From Amoebophrya sp. A120 (taxonomy: Eukaryota; Sar; Dinophyceae; Syndiniales; Amoebophryaceae), in the NCBI GenBank assembly GCA_905178155.1, contig CAJINV010000004.1, positions 8,988,417-9,052,416 on the forward strand: a stretch of 64,000 nucleotides of DNA. The letters are read 5' to 3'. The notes under the pieces are model-generated. The model saw nothing but the letters and a program-made list of their open reading frames with translations, searched no databases and was not told the DNA's origin. Shown here piece after piece: positions 11,718 through 23,100 of the stretch; the first letter of the stretch is position 1; each line of letters opens with the position of its first letter. The translations under genes were made by a program, and so were the position numbers.

Positions 11718-14700
11718 ATGACGACAGACAGACGAGACGACGATGCGGAGCGGTACGCGATGTACGACTACGAAGACAAGGAGTATTCTATTTAAAACGT
11801 ACCCACCCCATAGTTGTAATGCGAATCTGCATGCTGAAAATGTTTCTCATGCGGAGCCCCATGAGAAGCATTTTCTAATCGTGTTTTGCAACTTGTCATG
11901 CTCCAATCAGCATGGTATGCTAGATCTGTGATGCTGCTGAGCTAGCTCAAACAGCACTACACTACGAATCCAAATTTGTCATGCAAAACAGCCAAAACTT
12001 GTGGATTTGTCTAGCCGATTCCCCATCTTGACTATGGTGTGGGGACGTTTTTACTCAGGATAAGGAAGCAATCACCGTTAAGGTTCCCCGGCTTTGTCCC
12101 GCCTCGTCCTCTGCCGGCTCCGGTGAAAATCCCGCCGTGGATGACCGCGTCTTTGACGTTTATTGGAAGGCCACGAAGTACCAACCGCGGGGTAAGATTG
12201 CCCTTTCCGCCAACCGTGTGCGGGAGAACGCGATTAGCATGGGCGCCCTGTTGAAAAAATTCGAAGTCGCTATAACGCAGTTCGACAATGCTGTGTGGGT
12301 TTTCAAAAATTGCAATTCGTCGGCCAACCATGGCGCGCCGGAAGATGTGGAGAAAACGTTGGAGTGGTTTGGCGACTGGGCCTTGGACCTCAAGCAGTTT
12401 GTCGGGTACATCCTGGAGGAGGATGGGAAGAACTCGCACCAAAGCCTCAGTGAAGCGGATTACAACCAGGCCCGCGGTATGGATTGCAAAAATGTCTGGG
12501 TCTGGGAACTTGTGATGCTGAGTGGCGAATCACGAGGACGTCACAAGTGACGGCTCACCATGACAAACTGCGTTTTTGCATGACAGAAAAGTGGAGCTTT
12601 TGGATAGCGTGCATGACACACTTGAGAGTCAGGGTCATGCTAAGCTGAGCATGACAAACTTGCGCGCTTCCAGACCCAGACATTTTTGCATTTGATACGC
12701 GAGTTGAAGCTCATGTTTGAGGAAGCGGCCAGGGACAAAGAGTGGTTAGCGCTCAAGGCCCGGCGGAAAGCAGGTGTCGTGGTGGACGACGACGGCGCTG
12801 TGGAAAAAGCTTCCGGCGGCGAGGCCAGCGCGGGTGCGGGTGCGGGGCAGCCAGGATCTTCATCCGACGACGGTGTTCTAGAAGTACCCGCAGCAACAAG
12901 ACACGGCACGGGCGGTTGCGAGATCAGAGGTGTGTCAACTAGCTCTACATATTTCTTGCTGTGCAAATCCAAATGCAAAAAAGAAGACCATCTTCTAGGA
13001 GTCGTCGCGTGAAGAAATCAATGTACTATCAGTTCCTGCTTTTTCCTCGTTTCTTTCTCTTCAACGTGGTAACCCAGCCCTCAACTTTACGTGCCTGCAA
13101 AATCGAAGGGCCTGCAGGAAAATTTATCTATATCCTTCCACAAAGGCCAAGATAACACTTGGCACGCAGAGTGAGTGACTCTCCTGTCACTCCGCACACA
13201 GCAGTACTGGGTGCCCGTCCACTCATTAGAATGAGAAAAGATAATGTTTATCCCGGACACGCACAAATATGATGATGATGATGATGATGTAAGTTTCTCA
13301 TTCGTCATCTTGAAGGTGCGTCTACTTCGAGCCAGTGTAGAAGTGGTCCGAAGGGGGAACAACAAGACACGAAAGCTGTAGGAGAAGGCTCAACTGAAGT
13401 GAAAGGTCGTTGTGGTTTTCCAGTACGAAAATTTTCGCTCGAGAACGAGCCATCTTTGCGAGAGAAAGACCCTGGGCGCCGCGAGAAGGAGGGCCGTTGT
13501 TCCCATCCGCGTAAGAAGACGGCGAGCAACACTAGGCACCACCAGAGGGGGCACGGTAGGTGGAACAAGAGCAGGGACTACACCAGAGACCCCCGTGGTC
13601 GGGACGACCGCTACGCCGCCGACCGCCGGCGCCGATCGTCTGGTCGAGGAGATAGAAATCGTGACTTCCATCATGGCGGCTCATCGAGGAGGCGAAGCGC
13701 CGGAAGGGGCAGGTCTCGCTCACGAGAGGACCGGGATAAAGACAGAGACCGGAATAGAGATCGCGACCGGGACAAAGATCGAGATTGGAACAAAGGTCGC
13801 GGCCGGGAGAAGGGTCGTCGACACTGGGGTTCGAAAGATCGGGATTGGCGATCGCGAGACCGTTACCCCGACCAGGGTCGCCGGGATGAGCGAGACAGAG
13901 ATTGGCGAGACGACCGAGGCTGGGGCCGTGACGCGGGTGACGCAAGGAATCGGGATCGCGACAGACGAGGGTGTGATGATGACAAAACCGGCGGGGCCAA
14001 GCCTCGGGACCATCAAAGCCGCTGTGGTAAACCAAGTCCGCGCGACAAGCGGAAGCGGTCCCGTGAGGAGCGCCAGCCTTCCTCGAAAGCAGCCGTCGCG
14101 GCAGGAGGTCCTGGCCGCTTACTTACTATGTTATCTTCTGCAGTCGCTACTTGTACTTCTGCTGCAGCCTTGTTTTCTGATGTTTCACTGTTCTGCCGGG
14201 TCGTTCTTTTTACGTAAGATGAAAAAAATACCGGAGACCTGTAGTTGCTTTGCAAGCTAGATAAGGATCGCCACTGTTAAATTGACGCTTTTGTCCCTCA
14301 CCATGAACAGTTCGAGATCGCGATCGTGGCCAGGAGACGGAGCGATGCTGGAAGCTGACGCTTACGAGCCTGTGCATTCTCCCCCCTGGGAAGGCAGAGC
14401 GAGCAGTTTACGTGAGACTCCCAAAGGACTACTTCGCCGCCAGTACTTCATCCAGCGATGCCCGCGACCTACGCATCAGGGAACACGAGTGCATCTGGCG
14501 GGAGCTGTCATCTCGCACTACGGACGCCGAGCGCGCGATCAAGGAGTATTTCTGTGTGTGCGACAAATATGTCGTCGTCGTGTTCAACACCCCTGCGGAC
14601 GCACTGCGAGTCCTAGAAGCCCCTGTGACGCGCGTCGTGCTATCCGATAACATCTCGGTGGCGGACGTGGCTCCTTACAGTCGCGACAGAGCCCGTGGGA

Positions 14701-16492
14701 ACAAGTTGCCCAGCGAACCAAAGCCGGCTCTGCCACGGCCCGCTGCTGTGTCCTCGTCCCCTAGTACTACATCGACCGCAGTGGTAGTACAGGGGGCCGT
14801 ACCGAAGTCTGCGGCACGGGTAGTAGCGACTGCGAAAGGCGACCTCCCGGCTGCGAATAAACCACAGGACGCCGCATCTTCGGTAGTCATTCCGGTTGCT
14901 ACTGGTTGCACGGCACCTAGTTGTACGGGACCACCAGCATCTTTAACCGGTGCCGCGAGTAGACCTCGTCCTGTCGACCACGGCCGCGCCCCTGTATTGA
15001 ATGAAAGCGAAGGCGGTGGGCGTGTAACGCGGCAAAAGCAAAAGCTAAAAAGGCCGAGATCGCCCGAAGGGGCCGTGCCGCTTTGCGACGAGCAGCCGCA
15101 CCAGGGCCAAGAAGAGACTGCAAGAACTTGTCACGAAACTACGAGGCTGGACGCGCACGCGACTGCGGCAAGAGCTGGTGAGCAGCCCACGAAAAGGGCA
15201 GAACGCACCCTCGCAACATTTATATTTGGCGACAAACGACCTGTAGAGGAAGCACAGCGCGTTGATCAACTAAAAAAGACGAGCCCAACTAGAACAGTTC
15301 CCAACAAAAAACCGTCATGCGAGAGGATAAACTACGATGAACTCGGTCTCGGGCAGGCATGCAGCAGCACCGAAAGAACGGCGGACACGCTGAATGCGCC
15401 TGCACCGGCTTGCGAGAAAGTAACGCCACTTGTCCCCACAGCAGCTTGTGCAGCTTCAGTGGGCATCAAAGTCGCAGGCCAGCGCGCTGCTCTTCAAGAG
15501 GAGGTGGAGGTTCCGCAGAAGTCACAACGCGGGAATAACAATAAAGCGAAGGCGATGAAAACTGCTGCCGGACCGCCCCTACTTGCAGGTGGAGGTGCGA
15601 AAAGGCCCGCACTAGCAGAAAAGCAGAGTGCTGTCGTTCAGCATCCTGCGCCGAAGCGGAGAAAGGCAGGTAACAAAGGCTCCGCGGTGGCCGTCCAGCA
15701 GAACAAGAAAGCAGCCGAGGGCGGGGAGGTGCCTACTACTGCAGCATCAGCCTCGGCCGTTAGTCTACAAATGCCAACTGATTCCGGGATCGCACGGAAT
15801 AAGGCGAATTTGTCCTCGGCGACATCATCGTCCACCTCCGCTCAAGTTCTCGGTAAGGATGAGATTATTTCTTTGTACATGCAAAAGTAAGAGAAGTCAT
15901 TACTATTGGTTTGCAATTGGTGTCAACATCATGCTGCAATGCCGCAAGAGTGTGGTCTTCAGGTTCAAAATGAGTTGCAGAACCAAGCCAAAAAACCAAC
16001 ATAAAAATTTTACATGAGGACGATTTCACAACAACTACGACAGGAAAAATACAAGCACCAGGAACATCAACATTAGCAAAACCACCCCCACCCCCAGCCA
16101 TTCCCACGGGCCCGGATGTCCAGCAGAAGGTCGACGAGTGGTTGGGCTTTTCGTTGGCGAGAATTCAGACCGTTTGCAGGGGCCTCGGCGTATCTCTGGT
16201 CGAGGGTGAGCTGAGGGTTTCCCTCATCGCCAAAGCGCTGCGCAAGTGGGAAGCGGCGGACCAGAAATGCCGCGCGGGCGTGTTGTACTGCCTGCACCAC
16301 CACGCCGCGCAACTCGCAAGCAGAATCAGCGGGCAGTGGGGCGAGGTGAAACTGCGCGAGGACCACGCGGAAAAACTTGTGCAGGCGAAACAATTGAAGG
16401 CACAGTATGAGAACGCATGGAAAGTGATCAATGATTTCAGAAGCTATAGTTCCTCATCTGCAAAAGCAAAGCCAGGACAAAATCAAAAGTAG
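11718..16492 (+). CDS. tandem family gene 4: RD/RS-rich, RRM-like protein
   Basis: Exons are 11718-11783, 12068-12477, 12703-12929, 13316-14107, 14311-15852 and 16044-16492 (1161 aa). GT-AG introns are 12930-13315, 14108-14310 and 15853-16043, all phase 1; the other two gaps are elements. Residues 1-234 are the N-terminal module. Residues 235-498 are Arg/Asp/Ser repeats (RDKDRDRNRDRDRDKDRD). Residues about 528-625 are RRM-like (ERAVYVRLPKDY, then KYVVVVFNTPADALRVLEA), collinear with gene 2. A long Ala/Lys/Pro linker leads to the C-terminal module (VDEWLGFSLARIQTVCRGLG...AKALRKWEAADQ). RD/RS tracts plus an RRM-like fold fit a splicing or RNA-binding role, but only by composition. Exon 1 is only 22 codons. 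Confidence 0.85.
11784..12062 (+). mobile_element. introner element, family I
   Basis: 279 bp. The right end cgtttttactcaggata matches the copies near 36 kb. The duplication is imperfect (aggag 11779-11783, aggaa 12063-12067). Phase 0; removal joins GACAAGGAG to GCAATC. Confidence 0.85.
12478..12697 (+). mobile_element. introner element, family A
   Basis: 220 bp, the shortest A copy. Duplication cgcgg 12473-12477 and cgcga 12698-12702; phase 2; restores the frame into LKLMFEEAARDKEW. Confidence 0.87.
13270..13290 (+). repeat. GAT microsatellite in an intron
   Basis: Seven GAT units lie inside the GT-AG intron 12930-13315 of family gene 4, about 25 bases before its acceptor. Confidence 0.8.
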
Positions 16493-17247
16493 AAGCAAAG
16501 GACGGGTCCTCTTGAGCGTTTATATCCAGGGCTGCGTAGAGTGCTAGTGCCCTATCGAGTATTGATGCGTATTTTTGCTATTCTCTTCTCCAGAATTTCC
16601 ATTTCAATTTTTCTTCTCATTCCTGATTACGATTCGCTGGGGCTGTTTGATTTATTGTCTGCAATAAAAGCTGTACTTAGCTGTGTACAGTATCAGCAAG
16701 TTCCCGACCATATCAGAACAATGAGGCACTTGCGTACGCGAAACAATCCATGTGGGTCCGTTGTGGCGATAAAATCTTGGTGGTTCTTCATCATTGCAGC
16801 GCCAGTTGGTTGGGCATGAAGCAGGACCTTCGTTTATATAATCATTGGCTGGCAGATCTGGATCCGTGGTGACCGTGTGTGATCGTTCCGCTTTTCTAGT
16901 GTCGTGCGGCGAACCTTAAGAAGTAGTCTGGCAGAGGCATACACGTATTTACGAATTCTATAAGCATATTGATCATGTGGCCGCAGGTTCTCGATCATCT
17001 CGAGGCAGATGACTGGTAGACTAGACGACATGACATTGGTTCGCCTCAAGTAAGAAGTTATTAGCAACAGCGACGCATCAGAACAAACAAAGATCAAGAT
17101 GTAAGACTCAAAATGTTGGTTTCGCTTGCACTTCCTTCTCCCAACTGAAATTGTTTCTTGCTCGACCGATATTACATCACTTACAACCTAAGTTATACAT
17201 AAGTCTCTTGAATTTTCGTCCGGTGAGGTTGAATCCACAAATAAACA
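16493..17247. other. intergenic, 755 bp
   Basis: Spacer between family genes 4 and 5. AT-rich with random short ORFs. No element recognised. Confidence 0.5.
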
Positions 17248-19488
17248 ATGAGTAGCTCATCTTCCGCGGCGGCTGAAGACAGGCGGCCGCAGCGTTGTGA
17301 AGTGCAGCTTTTCATCCACGTTGAACCACGACCTCCTGGAGCGAAAATCCACGACCTGCGGGAGCTGTACGACCCCCCGAAGCATACGCGCAGCTGGGAA
17401 GTGTGGCATGCCGCACACGAGCTGGTGGTCGACGAGGTAGAGCAGGTGCTTGGCGAACAACTGGCGGAAAATGCTGAATCCGGGCCCCATTCGGCGCCGG
17501 AATTTCTCCGCGTCTTCCTGCACGGCAGCGACCCGGCCGACTACCTGCGACAGACGATCCGGCGGCACGGGATTGCCGTGATTGACAAAAGCACCGGCGC
17601 TCGGCTCACCGTCCACGCGCTGCCGCAGGGCCGGGGGGTGATGTCAATGTTGGATTCCCTTAACGACGCCAGCAACGGTGCGGAAGACGCACTTGACGCA
17701 CTGGAGGAGGAAATCGATGCGGTCGCCGAGGGTGTTCTTGGCCAGCATGTAGAAGAGGAAATCCGGGCGCGAGTCGAAAGTCCACTAGAATCCGCCCGGA
17801 AGGCGGTCGCAGCCTTCGGCCAGGAGGTCCGGAAAGCGCAGGTCCGCCTTGCCGGGAGGGACGATGAGCTCAGAAATGAAATGCTCTGGGTGCGGAAGTT
17901 GAGGGACAAATTGGAGGAAGTGGCTGGCGACCACAACGAATGCGTCAAGCGAATGGACCTGGCTAGAGAAGTATCCGTGGGAATTGGATGTGAACTGCCT
18001 TCGTCTTAGTTATGAGTAGTGTATTCAGGAGACGCGGCTTGCATTTGCAATGCCAATGCAAAATAAATATGCGGGGTGAGTGTCATTGTCATAAAAATGG
18101 TCCTCAAGCCAGAATCTACTTCACCCTATCCATGCATTAGGATGCAGAATACATTGCCAGCCCAAGAACTCCAAGTACAAGTTCGAGTTCCTATTGAAGG
18201 CGAAGATGTAGATTTTGCACAGCATAGATTGCGCTTGACGACATGAAGCGAGAAGCCGCACAAATTGCAGCCGCAAAGTCCTCGTCAAAACGACCAGCAG
18301 ACGCATCAGCGGGGGGTGCGAGCGGAAAGACCACGAAGAAGGCGAAACAGTTGAACAACGATAAATCCTCCGCGAGCTGCTGCCAGTCTGTGGCAACAGG
18401 AAATAAAGCTGCGCAGAGCTCGTCTTCTAGTAGCAGCGCACCAAGCTCCGGCGGGGCGATCGGAGTAGCGGTAGCTGCGCAAGCAAAAAAAGAGCTGGGA
18501 ATAGGTAATTAAAGTATTCTAGTCCTACGCCTTGTAGCTTCTGATCCTACAAGAATGGCGCATCACGCGCATGACGTTTGAAAATGAAAACCGAAACTAC
18601 TGGACAAACGCCACCTAGGTCACAAAGCGAAGCTGGAACGGGTCTTGTCGATGACGCTCAAGGAGGCGAAAGAGGCCATTAAGGCGAATAGCCTCGCCGC
18701 GCCGGAAGGGGAAACGCGGGGGCGCGCGGCCGAGGCGGTAGCGCGCGTGTTGGCGTTCGAGTTCCCCGGGGAGGACGCGTTGCAACAGGTGCGAGACTAC
18801 TATGGGACTCTCAGTTGTTACATTCTCAACTGTTACATGAATTTGTAATGCAAGCATAGCGAAAGTCAAAGGGGGAGGATTGCATCTCTAGCATTGCAAA
18901 TTCCGCACAGATTTCAATGCTGTTGAGCCCTTCGGGAATTTGTCATGCGAAGTCGCTGCGCCGTGTGGATGTTGGTGTTGGTTTTGCATGACAAATTCAT
19001 GATATAGCAGTTGAAAATGTAACGTTTGAGAACTCCATAACTACCTCGCGGAGAAGCTCCGGGGATTGTGGGCGCAGATTGCCGCCTATCAAATGTAAAA
19101 ATGTCTGGGTCTGGAAGAAAAAGAATGCAAGATTTGTGATGCAGGTTTTCCATGATCCATGAGGTCTGGAATGCGAGACCCAGCATGACAGATTTTTTGA
19201 GGTCTCTATCATGCGTTTCTTGCATGAGAAACTCCCGCTCAACTTGGTCGAAAGCGGACAGCTTTTGGTACTCACGCAACACAGATTTTTGCATCATTCA
19301 GATTTAGCATGACAAGTTCTAACCTTCCAGACCCAGACATTTTTGCGCTTGATACCGCCGCGTGCGTGGACCTGAGCGCAGAAAAAGACGCCGGCCGGCA
19401 GGCCCTCGAGAACGAGGCGAGGAGGGTGGAAGTAATCCACGTCCGGCTGTGTCAGATGAACGAGGGTCGTCGGAGCCACCAAAACTAG
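17248..19488 (+). CDS. tandem family gene 5: coiled-coil form, compact
   Basis: Exons are 17248-17970, 18228-18504, 18619-18800, 19045-19086 and 19360-19488 (450 aa). GT-AG introns are 17971-18227 and 18505-18618; the last two gaps are elements F and A. Residues 1-241 hold the N-terminal module (VQLFIHVEPRPPG, SWEVWHAAHELVVDEVEQVLG, TVHALPQGRG) and a long Glu/Arg coiled coil. Here the module is unbroken, making it the best reference for the family. A short Lys/Ser/Ala linker with KRP and KTTKKAK clusters could be a nuclear localisation signal. The C-terminal module follows (LERVLSMTLKEAKEAIKAN). Function unknown. Confidence 0.85.
18801..19039 (+). mobile_element. introner element, family F
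   Basis: 239 bp with ends tatgggactctcag and gagaactccata. TSD actac at 18796-18800 and 19040-19044; phase 0. Confidence 0.88.
19087..19354 (+). mobile_element. introner element, family A
   Basis: 268 bp. TSD ccgcc at 19082-19086 and 19355-19359; phase 0. Only 42 coding bases separate it from the preceding family F copy. Confidence 0.9.
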
Positions 19489-20181
19489 GCAGGTGGTGAA
19501 GCATTTTTAACGTCGCTGCGCATGGAGGTGTAACATTGAATGGTCCGGCGTTTGTTCTGCGCATTTCTTTCTTGCACCAGCACCAGCTCGTCTGATCGCC
19601 GCAGCAGGATCTGTGAAAGGGCTGGAGACCTAGAACGGCAAGAGTCAGAGTGAAAAAGCGCACGAGCTGCCAAACAAAGGGTCGTAATCCCATTCAGATT
19701 TTTGTGTTGGTCGTGAAGGTGGACTCCGGTTTGATAAAACAAAGAAGACTTAAGCTACATCTTCATAAACACACGTTGCAGATTCAGCAGCACTGGTGCA
19801 GCTACTGCTTCTGACCATGACGGGTCGAACACTTCCCAGGTTCGATTTTGCTTCCTATACGTGATAAAATACGATGCTGCCACAAAAACAAAGTGTATTC
19901 GCCTTCGCCTTCGTTGTTATGCATCTTTTCGGAAGTAGGACTGAAACAGTTTACTCGAGGTCGGCTAGAAGTGAGCTCTATGTGAGAGAAAAACAACATG
20001 AGCAAGTCGAGCATGAGAAACCCTTTGCAAGGGACAATGCGCAGAGCGAGTCTCTTCGGTAGCGTCTACAAGTAGACAGACTGACAAAGAGAAAATAAAC
20101 TCAATCTTAAAAATACAAGCAAAGCACCAGGAAGATGGTGTGCGTGTCCTTTTGGTCCTAGTAGGTCTGGGCGTCGCAACA
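19489..20181. other. intergenic, 693 bp
   Basis: Spacer between the tandem family and the glycosyltransferase gene. The open frame just upstream of the chosen ATG at 20182 lacks an earlier in-frame ATG, so a longer N-terminus would need an upstream exon. Confidence 0.45.
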
Positions 20182-23100
20182 ATGGTACTATCGTCGCGTG
20201 CGCAGCTCTCTGCGCTTGCTGTTGTACTACCTGTCGCTGCGGCGGCGCAGATATTCGGAAGAGTCGCACCAACGAACGCTGTGGCGAAGGTCGTGACAAC
20301 CACCCTACGTGCAGCCGGTTATTTATCCGGTAGTGCAGCAGCACACAGAACAAGTACTAGCAGCAGAGCACAGGCTGCTGGTGCTGCTCTAGATGAACAC
20401 CAGCTGTCGGGTACAATTCTTGCGCAAGAACTTCGACAACACGATGCTGATCCGGAAGAGAAACTTCTTCCCACGACGAGTTTGGAATTTGTGGTCCAGG
20501 ATTTTTGTAGCGACGAGCAAGAAAATGAAAATGAAAACAAGAACGAGCTTTCTTTCCATCAGAACCAAAACGCCGATGTCGTGGGACGAGCGTCTGTTTC
20601 GCCACTACACCCGCCCTCGTTCGAAGGCCAGGAGGATGAACATGTCGCGGCCAACTATCATCTTTTCTCCGGAGCAGATGAACCTGCGCACAAGATGATG
20701 AACCTTGTCCCCTGGCCGGCGAATTTCGAGGCAAACAGCGCCCAGCTCCCCGTGCAGTGCGAGCAGCCGGACTGGTTGTTACGGAAGGACCAACTGGTGC
20801 TGCCCGTGAACGAGGAGAGGAGCTTCTTGTCGAGCGTGAATGAAGCAACAAGCACACCAACATCAAAAGCCAGCGCAACAACTAAAGTTTCGGCCACTCT
20901 GGTGATGACGCTGTTTCTCGGGCCGGACGGGCCGAACGACTGGAAAAGAACTCCGCCAAGTGGGCAAACTACGCATGTAGCGGCAAATAAAAATCTTTAC
21001 GCCGCTGCGGACTGGCTGCGGGCGCTCTTTGCCGCGAACGTGCAGGTCCTTCGTCGGTTCTATCCTGTGCAAAAGTATCGCACTCGTATCAATGCATTAT
21101 ACAAATTTCCTCAGCATGAGAAATTTGTAATGCGGATTTGCCTTGAGAAGAAGATTTGTAATGCAAGACATTGACATGCATTTATACGAATACGATACTG
21201 TTGCACAGGATAGGTTCGGCCACGGGCTGATCTTGCGCACGGACTTCACTCCGGGGGACTTCGACGGGAAAACGCATTTAAAGTCCTGGGAGGTCGACAG
21301 CGAGGACTGCAAGAAGAAAAATTTATCCCCAGCGGACTGTGCCAAGCAGTACCAGCGACTCAATTCCTTCTTCGAGAGGCCGCTCATGGTAGCAGACTAC
21401 CTAAACTTACGAAAAGCTGGAAGTGGATCTGCTGGAGATTCGGATTCCAGTTCCACCGCCCCTGAAGATCAACAGTTCCGCTTCACCCACGTGTTCACGC
21501 TGGATGCGGACGCCGCGTTCGTCAGCATGAGTATCGACTCGGTCCGGTTGGCGGCGTGGAATTTGGCGCGGGCGGGAAAAGACGTGTTTGCCGCCAATGA
21601 AGACTGGCAGGAAGAGAAGAACAAAGCGGGGTGGGACCAGGACCAGCTCTGCCGCGGGGTGAACAACGGGTTGTTGTTCGCGGCGAACACGGCCTTTTCC
21701 CGAACGTTCTTCCGAGATCTATGGGATCATGATTCTCAAATGTTACATTCTCAACTGTTACGTGAATTTGTAATGCAAGAATGGCAAAAGTCAAAGAATG
21801 AAGGGAGGTTGCTCCTGTAGCATGACAAATACCGCACAGATTTAGGGGCTGTTTAGCCTTCGTAAAATTTGTCATGCGACGTAGCGTCCCTGTGTGGATG
21901 CTGGTGCTCATTTTGCATAACAAAAAATCATGTAACAGTTGAGAGTGTAACGTTTGAGAGTCCCATAATACATCTTCGCGGCGCACCAGCGCGGCCCGCG
22001 CGCGCAGGCCTGGGAGATCGAGCCAACGATCAGCCTCGTCTGCGCCTCGAACGACCAAGAGTGCGTGCAGAACGCGATTCCCCGGCTGCGACAGCACTTT
22101 CTCACGACGCGTGGCCAGTTTTGGAACCGGGGCCGGTTCGCGAACGACGAAAGCGCGCCGCTTGTGAACGCGACAGCGACCGCTGGTGGAGCAGGGGAAA
22201 CAACGCACATCGTGCACTACATGAACGCCGACGGGAACATGAAGATTGCGGAAGAGGATTTCTGCGACCCCGGGTTTTTAGTAAAGCCGATCCAGGAGGA
22301 AACGAAAGTCGCTTTGGGAGTGTGCAGCAGCAGGAAGACCACGAGTCAAGGAGGAGAGGAAAGTGCAGAGGAAGTTGTACAACAACTAGATTGGCAGCCG
22401 CCAGCACAGTCGTGCGTCGGCCAAGGAACTAGTAAGCCACTTGGTTCCGGCAGTTCTGTGGGGGAGAGCATGAGTGGTCCTCACAGTCACGAAACGTCGA
22501 AGCAGCAACGTCGCCTCCGCGTCGAGGAAATCCGAGTGGACGAGGAAGCTGACACAATTCGATATGACTTGCTCAAACGTTACAATCTCAAACGTTACAT
22601 AAAGAATCTGGAATTTGTTGCATGATGACCATGACAGACTCGCACAGCGTTCCAACTTTTGCAATACAAATTTCGCGAGATTGTCTTGGGGTTTAGGGGT
22701 CCGGAACTTGTCATGTGCAATCCTATGAGACTTGGCTAGATCATGCAATCTTGCATCACAGATTTCCATATTCTATTCGTAACGTTTGAGATTGTAACAC
22801 CTGAGCGGGTTATATTCGAGCGGGTGGTCCTCCGGATTTTTACCTCCAAACAAGCCCTGCTGAAGAGGAGACGACAGCTGTGGAGCTTGTTGACACGAGT
22901 GAAAGAAGTTTTTCCCCGACGACGGAACAAGGGGAAGCGGTGCCTGCTGCAAGCGGTACAACTGGTAGTGCAGCTGTCATCGCTGCAGCTGTTGGGCATG
23001 ATGAAGATGAAATGCGTGCTGGGACATTGTCCGTGTTCGTCACGTCCTCTTCGTCTTCACACGACGAGCGCCAGCCTTTGTCCACCACCCTGGACGATGA

